A program made the translations under genes and the position numbers. DNA of 64,000 nt, taken from assembly GCA_963737575.1 (NCBI GenBank), contig CAVTTJ010000005.1:806001-870000 (forward strand). The letters run 5' to 3'. Position 1 is the first letter of the stretch, and each line of letters opens with the position of its first letter. Source of the stretch: VRUE01 sp963737575 (GTDB taxonomy: Bacteria > Actinomycetota > Thermoleophilia > Solirubrobacterales > 70-9). The notes below the pieces were generated by a model. It was not told the origin of the DNA and ran no database searches. It saw only the letters and a list, made by a program, of their open reading frames with translations. Positions 32,845-41,601 of this stretch are shown here, piece after piece.

Positions 32845-34680
32845 CTACGCGGCCACGATCCCGCCGGCGACGCGCTTGGAGAGGGCGATGATGGTCATCA
32901 TCGGGTTGACGCCGACCGCGGTCGGGAACAGCGAGGCGTCGGCGACGTAGAGACCCGAGACGCCGTTGACCGAGCCGTCGGGCGCGCATACGCCCGCACC
33001 GGGGTCGGAGGAGATTCGCGCGGTCCCCATCGGGTGGAAGGCCTCGAGGCGCAGCTCGGAGGGCCGGAAGGCGGTCGCCTCGAACTCGGGCAGGTCGCCC
33101 GGGCGCAGGACCGGGACGCGGCCGATGTTCGGGTAGACCTCGGCGGCGCCGGCGGCGAAGTGGACCTCGGCGGCGCGGGCGATCCCGAACGCGACCCGCC
33201 TCGCGTCGTCGTCGCCGAGCGAGTAGGTCATCCGCAGCTCCCCGTCGCCGGCGAGGCCGACGCGTCCGGCCGAGCGGTCCGTGAGATGGACCCCGATCGA
33301 CCCGATCCGGCTGTAGGCGAGGAGCGATTCCTGGTGCTCGCGCCCCGTCCCCGGCAGCCAGGGGCCGCCGAACGGGAGCGGGGTGAAGGTCGCCTCGAGC
33401 AGGACCCTCTCCGCCTCCCACTCATCGACGTAGTAGCTCTGCATCACCCCCTCCCAGCCGCGCACCTCCTCCTCGTAGCGGGCGCCGACCCAGCAGGCGG
33501 GGTGGAGGTGGAGGTTGCGCCCGACCTGGTCGCCGCCGAGGCGCGAGCGCTTCAGCAGCTCCGGGGTGCCGAGGGCCCCGCCGGCGACGATCGTCGCCAG
33601 GCGGGCGCGGACGGTGTAGGGATGGGGGCGCCCGTTTTCGGGGGCGCCGGCGACGCAGCCGACGCCGACCGCGCGGCCGTCCTCGACGAGGGCGCGGCGG
33701 ACGTCGACGCCGGCGCGCAGGCGAGCTCCGGCGGCCACCGCCCGCGGCAGGTAGCTGACGTGCATCCCGCGCTTGGCGTCGATCCGGCAGCCGTACGGGC
33801 AGGAGCTGCACTGGACGCAGGACCCGGCGTTGCGGGAGATCGGGCCGCCGCTGACGCCAAGCGACTCGGCTCCCTCCATCGCCAGCTGGCCGTTGCGCCC
33901 CATCCGCTCCGGATCCAGCTGCTGCACGCGCAGGAACTCCTCGGCCTCGGCGAAGTCCGGGTCGAGGTCCGCGGCCCACGCTAGGCCGTGGGCCTCGAGC
34001 CAGTGCTGAAGTACGTGCTCCGGCGCCCGGAAGCAGGTACCGGAGTTGATCACCGTCGTCCCGCCCACCGTCCTCGCGACCGGGACCGGGATCGACGGCC
34101 GGCCCTCGGCGATGGTCAGCCCCGCGTCGCGATAGATCGACGTGATCGCCTCGAGCTGGTCGCTCGGGTAGGTGTCGCGGTTGTAGTGGGCGCCGGCCTC
34201 GAGGACGATCACGTCGAGCCCGGCCTCCGCGAGCACCGTCGCCGCGGCGGCGCCGCCGGCGCCGGAGCCGACGATGACGACATCGCACTCCTCGCCGTCG
34301 CCGGCCGGCGCAAGGTCCCCGAGCGACCCGGCGGGCTCGGGCAGAGAGCCGTCGGCAAGCGCGCAGCCCGTCTCGATTCCGAGCGAGCGCTCGACTCCCG
34401 GGTCGACGGCGTAGCCGAGCGTCCCGAAGGTCTTCGCCATCAGCACCAGCTCATGGAAGAGGCTGAACCGCGAGTCCTCCATCCGGCTCATGAAGTCTTC
34501 GCGCGCGGGCCGGTCGAGGCGGCTGAAGCGCCAGGGGAAGGGCAGCCACTCGAAGGCGCGCAGGGCGAGCCGGATCCGGCTCAGCATTCGCGGCGAGAGG
34601 GAGCGGACGAACTTGCCGACCCGGCCCGAGACGTCGACCTCGACCTCGGCGCCGGGCAGACCGTCGATCGCGGGGGCCAT
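32845..34680 (-). CDS. GMC-family FAD oxidoreductase
   Basis: This protein is a glucose-methanol-choline type flavoenzyme. From ATG 34680 it has 611 residues, with the FAD dinucleotide fold CDVVIVGSGAGGAAAATVLA at about residue 134, GGTTVINSGTCFRAP, a cysteine cluster SCVQCSSCPYGC that is typical of a bacterial subfamily, and the C-terminal FAD/active-site segment FHPMGTARISS with VADASLFPTAVGVNP. The preceding 57 nt continue the same frame as LSAAEQRTLSAICEA, which looks like true N-terminal coding for this subfamily, but no canonical start codon lies there. A CTG overlapping the upstream stop plus one surplus G could explain it. The substrate is unknown. Confidence 0.85.
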   Translation of the reverse strand: MAPAIDGLPGAEVEVDVSGRVGKFVRSLSPRMLSRIRLALRAFEWLPFPWRFSRLDRPAREDFMSRMEDSRFSLFHELVLMAKTFGTLGYAVDPGVERSLGIETGCALADGSLPEPAGSLGDLAPAGDGEECDVVIVGSGAGGAAAATVLAEAGLDVIVLEAGAHYNRDTYPSDQLEAITSIYRDAGLTIAEGRPSIPVPVARTVGGTTVINSGTCFRAPEHVLQHWLEAHGLAWAADLDPDFAEAEEFLRVQQLDPERMGRNGQLAMEGAESLGVSGGPISRNAGSCVQCSSCPYGCRIDAKRGMHVSYLPRAVAAGARLRAGVDVRRALVEDGRAVGVGCVAGAPENGRPHPYTVRARLATIVAGGALGTPELLKRSRLGGDQVGRNLHLHPACWVGARYEEEVRGWEGVMQSYYVDEWEAERVLLEATFTPLPFGGPWLPGTGREHQESLLAYSRIGSIGVHLTDRSAGRVGLAGDGELRMTYSLGDDDARRVAFGIARAAEVHFAAGAAEVYPNIGRVPVLRPGDLPEFEATAFRPSELRLEAFHPMGTARISSDPGAGVCAPDGSVNGVSGLYVADASLFPTAVGVNPMMTIIALSKRVAGGIVAA

Positions 34681-34740
34681 CGCCTCGCAGATCGCGCTGA
34701 GGGTGCGCTGCTCGGCGGCCGAGAGCCCCGGCGCGCGCCT

Positions 34741-35184
34741 TCAGCCGGGGGCCGGCGAGCGCCCTACGCGCCCCGCAAGCGACCAGAGCCAGAGGGCGAG
34801 GAGGGCGAGGAACCCGTCGACGAGGAAGTTCAGGAGGTAGGCGAAGACGTCTTCGTCGAAGAGGAAGAAACCGAGCGAGCTGAGCGAGGAGGCCGTCTTG
34901 CCGATCGCGAGGACCATGATCAGCGGCCGGTAGCGGACGACGTCGTCCTGGGCGACGACGCAGAGGGCGGCGATCACGACCATGTAGGCGAACCCGAGCG
35001 AGAGCCAGAGCTGCTCGGTCGTTTCCGGCGCCCGGGTGAAGCTGCCGATGTCGTCGCCGAGGTCGGAGATGACGCCGAGGACGCCGTCGGGAGCGGCGAT
35101 GAAGAGGATCCCGACGACCGCAAAGCTGACGGCGAGCAGCCGTAGGTTGAGGACGACGAAGCGCTCCGCTCTCTCTCCCCGCAT
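34741..35184 (-). CDS. Four-helix membrane protein
   Basis: From ATG 35184 the 147-residue protein has about four membrane helices (LNLRLLAVSFAVVGILFIAA, LWLSLGFAYMVVIAALCVV, ASSLSSLGFFLF, LLNFLVDGFLALLALWLWSL). TAGAGT on the minus strand (35193-35198) ends eight bases before the start, suggesting a leaderless mRNA. Its stop lies immediately before the GMC oxidoreductase coding region, so the two are probably an operon, with the membrane protein perhaps an electron-transfer or membrane partner. That link is an inference. Confidence 0.65.
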   Translation of the reverse strand: MRGERAERFVVLNLRLLAVSFAVVGILFIAAPDGVLGVISDLGDDIGSFTRAPETTEQLWLSLGFAYMVVIAALCVVAQDDVVRYRPLIMVLAIGKTASSLSSLGFFLFDEDVFAYLLNFLVDGFLALLALWLWSLAGRVGRSPAPG

Positions 35185-35263
35185 CGGGCGGCACTCTAAC
35201 TGGCTGAGCAGCCAGTTGCGGCGAGGAGTTGGCGGGCGGGGGGCCCGTGTTACGGTCGCCGCG

Positions 35264-35659
35264 ATGAGACGCGCCATCCTCGACGTTGTAGCCCTCGCGA
35301 TGGCCGCGGTGGTCCTGTCGGCCGTCCTCGTCCCCGCCGTCTCGGCCGGGAAGACTCACGTCTACCCGGTCAAGCTGACGATCTCGGTCGAACGCTCGGC
35401 CCACAAGATCAAAGGGACCGTCAGCTCCGAAGCGCCGGCGCAGTTCTGCGAAGAGAGCATGATCAGGCTGATGAAGGTGGAACCGGGCAAGGACAAGAAG
35501 GTGAACTCGGTCTTTCCCGGGATGTTCGGTCAGTGGGGGATGACGATCTCATCGCGGTTGAGCGGCTCCAAGGTCTACGCCGAAGTCCTCAGGTACCACC
35601 TGCCGCAGCGACCGGTGATCTGCGAGGGCGCGAAGTCGCCGATCGTCACCGCGCCCTGA
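35264..35659 (+). CDS. Small secreted protein
   Basis: The 131-residue protein has an N-terminal signal peptide (VVALAMAAVVLSAVLVPAVSA) and a mature part of beta character (VYPVKLTISVERSAHKIKGT) with two cysteines. It may be a small Ig-like or beta-sandwich domain. The start is ATG 35264. It has no family assignment. It is divergent from the membrane protein at 34741-35184. Confidence 0.65.
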   Translation: MRRAILDVVALAMAAVVLSAVLVPAVSAGKTHVYPVKLTISVERSAHKIKGTVSSEAPAQFCEESMIRLMKVEPGKDKKVNSVFPGMFGQWGMTISSRLSGSKVYAEVLRYHLPQRPVICEGAKSPIVTAP

Positions 35660-35685
35660 CCCGGCACTCACCCGGGAGACGACCT

Positions 35686-35691
35686 TAGAAT
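35686..35691 (+). promoter_or_regulatory. -10 hexamer for gatCAB
   Basis: TAGAAT ends seven bases before the gatC ATG. It is the clearest consensus-like -10 in the window and implies a leaderless gatCAB mRNA. Confidence 0.5.
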
Positions 35692-35698
35692 CGCAGCG

Positions 35699-35986
35699 AT
35701 GATCGATCGGGAGCAGGTACTGCACGTCGCGAGGCTGGCGCGCCTGCGCCTCTCCGACGAGGAGGTCGAGCGGATGGCGGGGGAGCTCTCCGGGATCCTC
35801 GGCCACGTCGACCGGATCGCCGAGCTCGACCTCGACGACGTCGAGCCCACCTCGCACGTGGTCGACCTCGAGAACGTGCTGCGCCCAGACGAGCCGCGTC
35901 CGAGCTGGCCGAGGGACGTCGTCCTCGAGCAGGCGCCCGACCCCGCCGACGGCGCCTTCCGCGTCCCCTCTCCCCAGGCCGAATAG
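35699..35986 (+). CDS. gatC: Asp-tRNA(Asn)/Glu-tRNA(Gln) amidotransferase subunit C
   Basis: GatC is the small chaperone-like subunit of the GatCAB amidotransferase. The 95-residue protein has the family pattern VLHVARLARLRLSDEEVERM, then VEPTSHVV and LRPDEPRPS near the C-terminus. The stop TAG overlaps the gatA GTG. Confidence 0.95.
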   Translation: MIDREQVLHVARLARLRLSDEEVERMAGELSGILGHVDRIAELDLDDVEPTSHVVDLENVLRPDEPRPSWPRDVVLEQAPDPADGAFRVPSPQAE

Positions 35987-37431
35987 TGAGCGCGGAGATG
36001 CTCGACCTGACGGTGGCCGAGGCCGCCGCCGCGATCGCCTCCGGCTCGCTCTCCCCCGAGGAGTACTTCGAGGCCTGGCAGCGGGCGGCGGCAGGCGACG
36101 AGCTCAACGCCTACCTCAGCCCGGTCGAGGACGGGACCGCCTATGAGGTCGCCGACGGGCCGCTGCGCGGGATCCCGGTCGCGGTCAAGGACATCTTCTG
36201 CACCGAGGGGACGCCGACAACCGCCGGCTCGCGCATCCTCGAGGGCTACCACCCTCCCTACACGGCGACCGCCGTCCGCCGCCTCGACGCCGCCGGCGCC
36301 CGCGTCCTCGGCAAGACCAACATGGACGAGTTCGCGATGGGCTCCTCGAACGAGAATTCGGCCTACGGGCCGGTCCTCAACCCCTGGGACCATGGCCGGG
36401 TCCCGGGCGGCTCCTCCGGCGGCTCGGCCGCCGTCGTGGCCGGCGGCCTCGCCCCGTGCGCGATCGGGACCGACACCGGCGGCTCGATCCGCCAGCCGGC
36501 GGCGCTCTGCGGGATCGTCGGCCTGAAGCCGACCTACGGCGCGATCTCCCGCTACGGGATGATCGCCTTCGCCTCCTCGCTCGACCAGTGCGGGCCGCTG
36601 ACCCGCAACGTCACCGACGCCGCCCTGCTCCTCGCGGCGATGGAGGGCCGCGACAGCTGCGACTCGACCTCGGTCGGGATCGAGGGCGGGATAGCCGCCC
36701 CCGACCGCGAGGATCTGAAGGGCCTCCGCTTCGCGATCCCGGCCGAGCTCGCCGAGGACTCGATCGCGGCCGGGGTCCGCGAGGTGTTCGATGCGACCCT
36801 GGCAAGGATCGAGGGCCTCGGCGGCGAGATAGCCGAGGCGCCGCTGCCGCACGCCGAGCACGGGATCTCGGCCTACTACGTGATCGCCCCCGCCGAGGCC
36901 TCGGCCAACCTCGCCCGCTACGACGGCGTCCGCTACGGCATCCGACACGAGGCGGACGACCTGATCGAGATGTACGAGGAGACGCGAGCGGCGGGATTCG
37001 GCGAGGAGGTCAAGCGGCGGATCATGCTCGGCACCTACGCGCTCTCCTCGGGCTACTACGACGCCTACTACGGCCGCGCCCAGCGGGTGCGGACGAAGAT
37101 CGCCGAGGACTACCGCGCGGTCTTCTCCGATTTCGACTTCGTCGTCACCCCGACCTCGCCGACGGTCGCCTTCGAGCTGGGGGAGAAGACCGACGACCCG
37201 CTGGCGATGTACATGAACGACTTCTTCACCGTGCCGATGCCGCTCGCCGGGATCCCGGCGATCTCGATCCCCGCCGGCCTCGCCGAGCCCGAGGGCGGCG
37301 GCACGCGGCTGCCGGTCGGGTTCCAGATCGCGGCGCCGGCGTTCGCCGAGCAGGGGCTGCTGGAGGCGGCGTTCGCGCTCGAGCAGGACATCGGGTTCGA
37401 CGCCCGGCCGGAGGGGGACGGCGGTGCCTGA
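35986..37431 (+). CDS. gatA: Asp-tRNA(Asn)/Glu-tRNA(Gln) amidotransferase subunit A
   Basis: GatA hydrolyses glutamine to supply ammonia for conversion of misacylated Glu-tRNA(Gln) or Asp-tRNA(Asn). The 481-residue amidase-signature protein has the Ser-cisSer-Lys triad in RGIPVAVKDIFCTEG and PGGSSGGSAAVVAGG. It starts at GTG 35986 and overlaps gatB by eight bases. The presence of gatCAB with a single gltX implies indirect Gln-tRNA synthesis. Confidence 0.96.
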   Translation: MSAEMLDLTVAEAAAAIASGSLSPEEYFEAWQRAAAGDELNAYLSPVEDGTAYEVADGPLRGIPVAVKDIFCTEGTPTTAGSRILEGYHPPYTATAVRRLDAAGARVLGKTNMDEFAMGSSNENSAYGPVLNPWDHGRVPGGSSGGSAAVVAGGLAPCAIGTDTGGSIRQPAALCGIVGLKPTYGAISRYGMIAFASSLDQCGPLTRNVTDAALLLAAMEGRDSCDSTSVGIEGGIAAPDREDLKGLRFAIPAELAEDSIAAGVREVFDATLARIEGLGGEIAEAPLPHAEHGISAYYVIAPAEASANLARYDGVRYGIRHEADDLIEMYEETRAAGFGEEVKRRIMLGTYALSSGYYDAYYGRAQRVRTKIAEDYRAVFSDFDFVVTPTSPTVAFELGEKTDDPLAMYMNDFFTVPMPLAGIPAISIPAGLAEPEGGGTRLPVGFQIAAPAFAEQGLLEAAFALEQDIGFDARPEGDGGA

Positions 37432-38869
37432 GCTCGAGGCGGTGATCGGGCTGGAGATCCACGTCCAGCTATCGACCAGGACGAAGATGTTCTGCGGCTG
37501 CGCGCTCTCCTTCGGCGACGAGCCCAACGTCCACACCTGCCCGGTCTGCCTCGCCCACCCGGGCGTCCTCCCGGTCCCGAACGAAGAGGCGGTCCGCTAC
37601 GCGCTGAAGATCGCCGCCGCGCTCGGGTGCGATGTCGCCCCGCGCTCGATCTTCCACCGCAAGAACTACTTCTATCCCGACAGTCCGAAGGCCTACCAGA
37701 TCAGCCAGTACGACATTCCGCTCGCCGGCGCCGGCAGGCTCGGCGGGGTCAGGATCCACCGCGCCCATCTCGAGGAGGACGCGGCGAAGATGGTCCACCT
37801 CGGCGGCTCCGGCCGGATCCACGGCTCCGGCGCCTCGCTCGTCGACTTCAACCGCGGCGGCACGCCGCTGGTCGAGATAGTGACCGAGCCCGACCTCCGC
37901 GGGGCCGCCGAGGCGGCCGAGTGGGCGCGGCTGCTGCGGACCACGGTGCGCCAGCTCGACGTCTCCGACGTCAACATGGAGGAGGGGAGCCTGCGGGTCG
38001 ACGCCAACGTCTCGGTCCGGCCGGCCGGGAGCGAGGTGCTCGGGACGAAGACCGAGCTCAAGAACATGAACAGCTTCCGCTTCCTCGAGCGCGGGATCGA
38101 GGCCGAGCTGGCGCGCCAGCGGGGGCTGGTCGAGGCGGGGGAGTCGGTCGTCCAGGAGACGCTCCACTTCGACCCGACCGACGGCACCCTGACCCCGCTG
38201 CGCTCGAAGGAGGAGGCCCACGACTACCGCTACTTCCCAGAGCCCGACCTGGTGCCGCTGGCGCCGACCGAGGAGATGCTGCGTGAGGCGCGCGACTCGC
38301 TGCCGGAGCTGCCCGAGGCCCGGACCGAGCGCTACGGCGGCGAGCTGGGGGTGGCCGCCGACACCGCAGCCCTCCTCGCCGGCGACCCGGAGACCGCCGG
38401 GTACTTCGAGCGGACCGTCGCAGAGGCGGAGGGGATCGAGCCGCGAGTCGTCGCCAACTGGGTGACGGGCGAGCTGGCGGCTGCGCTGCGCCAGGCGGGC
38501 GATGGCGATGCGGCGGGCTCGAAGGTCGAGCCGGCGGCGCTTGCGGCCCTGATCGGCATGGTCCAGGAGAAGCAGATCACCCACGGCAGCGCAAAGACCG
38601 TGCTCGCCGCCCTCGTCGAGGAGGGGGGCGACCCGGCTGGGATCGTCGAGCGCGAGGGCCTCGGCCAGGCCGACTCGAGCGAGCTCGAGGGAGTGGTCGC
38701 GGCCGCCGTCGAGGCCAACCCCGACGCCGTCGAGCAGATCCGCAGCGGCAACCGCAAGGCAATCGGTCAGATCGTCGGCGCCGTCATGCGGGAGACCCAG
38801 GGTCGGGCCGACGGGGGCGAGGTCAACCGCCTGATCATGGAGCGGATCGGCGCCAAGAGCGACAATTGA
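37424..38869 (+). CDS. gatB: Asp-tRNA(Asn)/Glu-tRNA(Gln) amidotransferase subunit B
   Basis: GatB binds the tRNA and carries out the ATP-dependent phosphorylation/amidation. The 481-residue protein from GTG 37424 has VIGLEIHVQLSTRTKMFCGC, the zinc-type cysteines CPVCLAHPG, KNYFYPDSPKAYQISQYD and the C-terminal YqeY-like tRNA-binding domain. It is complete and follows gatA in an overlapping operon. Confidence 0.96.
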   Translation: MPELEAVIGLEIHVQLSTRTKMFCGCALSFGDEPNVHTCPVCLAHPGVLPVPNEEAVRYALKIAAALGCDVAPRSIFHRKNYFYPDSPKAYQISQYDIPLAGAGRLGGVRIHRAHLEEDAAKMVHLGGSGRIHGSGASLVDFNRGGTPLVEIVTEPDLRGAAEAAEWARLLRTTVRQLDVSDVNMEEGSLRVDANVSVRPAGSEVLGTKTELKNMNSFRFLERGIEAELARQRGLVEAGESVVQETLHFDPTDGTLTPLRSKEEAHDYRYFPEPDLVPLAPTEEMLREARDSLPELPEARTERYGGELGVAADTAALLAGDPETAGYFERTVAEAEGIEPRVVANWVTGELAAALRQAGDGDAAGSKVEPAALAALIGMVQEKQITHGSAKTVLAALVEEGGDPAGIVEREGLGQADSSELEGVVAAAVEANPDAVEQIRSGNRKAIGQIVGAVMRETQGRADGGEVNRLIMERIGAKSDN

Positions 38870-38872
38870 GCG

Positions 38873-39151
38873 GTGGCGTACCTCGTCATCGCCTTCTCAT
38901 TCGGCCTCGCGACCGGGATCATCGGCCGCGGCAAGGGCAGCTCATTCTGGATCTGGCTCGTGATCGGCACCGCCGTGCCGCTGCTCGGCCTGATCGCGGT
39001 GATCCTCTACCGCACCGAGAAGACCGAACCCGAACGGCAGTGCCCGACCTGCGGCAAAGCCCTCAAGCTCTACGTCCAGGTCTGCCCGCGCTGCGGCACC
39101 GACCTCTACCTGCCTGATCCCGAGGCCGTCCGCCACCCCGGAGTGGAGTAA
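38873..39151 (+). CDS. Small membrane protein with a zinc-ribbon
   Basis: The 92-residue protein from GTG 38873 has a membrane-associated N-terminus (two short hydrophobic stretches, LVIAFSFGLATGIIG and FWIWLVIGTAVPLLGLIAVI) and a CxxC-type zinc ribbon (CPTCGKALK and CPRCGTD). It starts four bases after the gatB stop and is likely co-transcribed. The function is unknown. Confidence 0.65.
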   Translation: MAYLVIAFSFGLATGIIGRGKGSSFWIWLVIGTAVPLLGLIAVILYRTEKTEPERQCPTCGKALKLYVQVCPRCGTDLYLPDPEAVRHPGVE

Positions 39152-39199
39152 GCCGCCGCCGCCTCCGCTCCCGCGTCCGGGGGGCGCGGGTCAACCTTG

Positions 39200-40267
39200 T
39201 TACCTAAGCCAGGTGCGGACGATGGCGTTGGCGAAGCCGACCCCGTAGCGGACGACCGCCGGCTTCTTCGAGTGGCCGTGGAGGCGCTGCTCGACGGTGA
39301 CCGGGACCTCCTTCGCCGGCACCCCCCGCTTGATCGCCTCGATCATGAACTCGGATGTGTGGAACTGCTCCTGGCGCAGGACGAGCTGCGGGAGGACGGT
39401 GGTGCGGACGGCCCGGTAGCCGTTCGAGCAGTCGGTGACGTGGGTGCGGGTGATGAGCGAGACGAGACGGTTGAAGAAGACGATCCCCATCTCGCGGGCG
39501 AAGTGGTTGCGATCGGCGTCGCCGAGCACGCGTGAGCCGTGGGCGACGTCGACCTCACCGTCGAGGACCGGCTGCACAAGCCGCTCCATCTCCGAGGGCA
39601 GGTGCTGACCGTCGGCGTCCAGGGTGACGACGACCTCGGCGCCGGACTCGACCATCAGCCGGTAACCGGTCCGCAGGGCGGCGCCGCCACCGCGGTTGAT
39701 GACGTGGCGGGCGACGAGGGCGCCGTGGGTGGCGGCGACCTCGGCGGTGCCGTCGCGCGAGCCGTCGTCGATCACCAGCACCGCCGTCCCGACGCCGCAC
39801 ACCTCCGTCGGGATCCGGTCGAGGACATAGCCGATGTTCTCCGCCTCGTTGAAGGCGGGGACGACGACCGCGACCCTGCCGCGGAAGCGCTCCGGCAGCG
39901 CCGCCTGGCGGAACTCCTCCCAGGCCAGACCCTCGAGAACCGCGGAGAGCTGGCGCGCGTTGCGGGCCGCCTGCGAGAGCGCGCGCAGGATCAGTAGGAA
40001 GAGGATGAAGATCGCGAAGACGGCGAGGCCGAGGATCCGCCCGCCGTTGCCCTTTTCGAAGGAGAAGGCCGAGAGCAGGGTGTCGGTGATTTCCGTCCCC
40101 GAGACGAGCGCCAGCCCGAGCCCGGCGAGAAACAGGATCAGGACGTCGGCATTGCGCAGTGAGCGGCGCCGGACGATCGCGTAGGCGATGAGGGCCACGC
40201 CGAGCACAAGGCCGGCGAGGCGGAGCGCGGTCAGTTCTGAAGGGAAGAGGTCTGCGGTCGGGACCAT
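39200..40267 (-). CDS. GT2 glycosyltransferase with N-terminal membrane segment (dolichyl-P-mannose synthase-like)
   Basis: The 355-residue protein from ATG 40267 has a hydrophobic N-terminal part of about three helices (DUF2304-like) and a GT2 domain: VVVPAFNEAENIGYVLDRIP, VLVIDDGSRDGTAEV, GGGAALRTGYRLM, LDADGQHLPSEMERL (DxD). Such enzymes attach a sugar to a polyprenyl phosphate. It overlaps the preceding GT-C gene by 37 nt, and both are in one operon, so the lipid-linked sugar probably feeds the GT-C enzymes. The nucleotide sugar is not known. Confidence 0.82.
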   Translation of the reverse strand: MVPTADLFPSELTALRLAGLVLGVALIAYAIVRRRSLRNADVLILFLAGLGLALVSGTEITDTLLSAFSFEKGNGGRILGLAVFAIFILFLLILRALSQAARNARQLSAVLEGLAWEEFRQAALPERFRGRVAVVVPAFNEAENIGYVLDRIPTEVCGVGTAVLVIDDGSRDGTAEVAATHGALVARHVINRGGGAALRTGYRLMVESGAEVVVTLDADGQHLPSEMERLVQPVLDGEVDVAHGSRVLGDADRNHFAREMGIVFFNRLVSLITRTHVTDCSNGYRAVRTTVLPQLVLRQEQFHTSEFMIEAIKRGVPAKEVPVTVEQRLHGHSKKPAVVRYGVGFANAIVRTWLR

Positions 40268-41601
40268 GGGCCGCTTGAGGATAGGGCGGCGCCGGCCCAG
40301 GCCAGGGTCACGCCGGCAAGCGGAAAGACCAGTGTCATCAGGACCTCGTTGCGGCGGGTGGCCGCCAGGGTCGCCGCGCCGACCAGGGTGACGAGGGCGA
40401 TCGGGGTCGCCGTAGCGACCAGCTCCCACCAGCGCCGGCGCGTTCCGAGCAGGATCAGGCCACCGAGGCCGAGGGCCACGATCAGGACCTGGATGACCCG
40501 CCCCGCGGTGGCGCTCATCGCGTCGCCGACGCCGCCGCTCCACATCCGCCAGACCTTGCGAACGGTCATCGCGGCGTATTCCACCGGGTCTTCGGAGAAG
40601 TACTTGGAGAAGTCTTCCTTGCCGACCTTGCCGAGCGCCTGGTCGCGGGGCAGGTCCGGATGGCGTTCGGCTACGTGGTCGAAGAGCGGCGTCGGGTCGA
40701 CCTTTTCGAGCGCTTCGGAGTTCGGCGCGAGGTCGCGGTGAAGGTAGCGCTTGACGAGGATCGCCTTGGCCCGTTGGTATTCGCCGTCGGCAGGGAGCAG
40801 GGTGCCGACGTACAGCGCCTTGCCGCCGCCGGTGCTGATCGGGACGGTGCGGTCGAGGGTGACGATGTTGTGGATCGTCCACGGCACGATCGGAACGACG
40901 ACCGCGAGCGCGAGCGCGAGCGCCCCGGCGAGCTTCGGGCCGGGACGGGCCCCTCCGACCTGCCAGAGCCGCACCGCGGCGATCAGGACGAAGGCGGCGC
41001 CCACCGCCAGGTACTCGGGCCTGATCAGCGCCGTCAGGCCGAACAGGAAGCCCGGAACGAGGAACCGCCAGGCGGCGCCGGGGCGCTCGGCGGTGTCGCT
41101 CGCCCAGAGGTAGGCGAGGATCCCCAGCGGCAGCGTCAGCATCGCCGGCGGCTCGCTGTAGAGCGCCCCCGTCGAGTGGATGAAGGGCGGGTAGACGGCG
41201 ACCCCGAGGGCGGCGAGCAGCCCCGCCGGGGCGCAGCTCAGCCGGCGGGCCAGCAGGTAGACGACGACGATCGTCGCCAGCCCGAGCAGGGTCTCGACGA
41301 TCCGCGCCGTCCCTTCCCGCGGGCCGCCGGTCGCGTAGAAGGAAGCCGCATACAGGAGCGGCGCCCCGGGCGACCAGTCGCTGGCATCGTCGAATTCGGG
41401 CCCGCCGTACGTCCCTTCCTCATAGAGCGCCTTGGCGAGCGCGTAGTAGGCGTGCGCGTCGTCTCCCGGGGTAGGCAGCGGTTCGACCACCCTGTAGGCG
41501 CGGAGGCCGAACCCGAGCGCCAGGATCAGCGCCAGCAGGACAAGGGTGGTGCGCCCGTGCCGCTCCGGCAGGGTGCGAGCCCAGTTGCTCAGGCGTTCCA
41601 T
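40231..41601 (-). CDS. GT-C glycosyltransferase (ArnT/PMT-like), first of a pair
   Basis: The 456-residue integral membrane protein has 10-12 helices. The first extracytoplasmic loop carries the GT-C acidic motif (EPLPTPGDDAHAYYALAKAL) and a second loop holds HSTGALYSEPPAM and ISTGGGKALYVGT, blocks shared with its neighbour. Such enzymes use polyprenyl-linked sugars outside the membrane to modify lipids, proteins or glycans. It overlaps the upstream paralogue by 13 nt. Confidence 0.82.
   Translation of the reverse strand: MERLSNWARTLPERHGRTTLVLLALILALGFGLRAYRVVEPLPTPGDDAHAYYALAKALYEEGTYGGPEFDDASDWSPGAPLLYAASFYATGGPREGTARIVETLLGLATIVVVYLLARRLSCAPAGLLAALGVAVYPPFIHSTGALYSEPPAMLTLPLGILAYLWASDTAERPGAAWRFLVPGFLFGLTALIRPEYLAVGAAFVLIAAVRLWQVGGARPGPKLAGALALALAVVVPIVPWTIHNIVTLDRTVPISTGGGKALYVGTLLPADGEYQRAKAILVKRYLHRDLAPNSEALEKVDPTPLFDHVAERHPDLPRDQALGKVGKEDFSKYFSEDPVEYAAMTVRKVWRMWSGGVGDAMSATAGRVIQVLIVALGLGGLILLGTRRRWWELVATATPIALVTLVGAATLAATRRNEVLMTLVFPLAGVTLAWAGAALSSSGPWSRPQTSSLQN

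Noticed and set aside
32164..33984. 606-codon plus-strand ORF over the Pro-rich gene and GMC oxidoreductase
   Set aside because: It is an out-of-frame and antisense shadow of real genes, rich in Arg/Gly/Pro, without domains.
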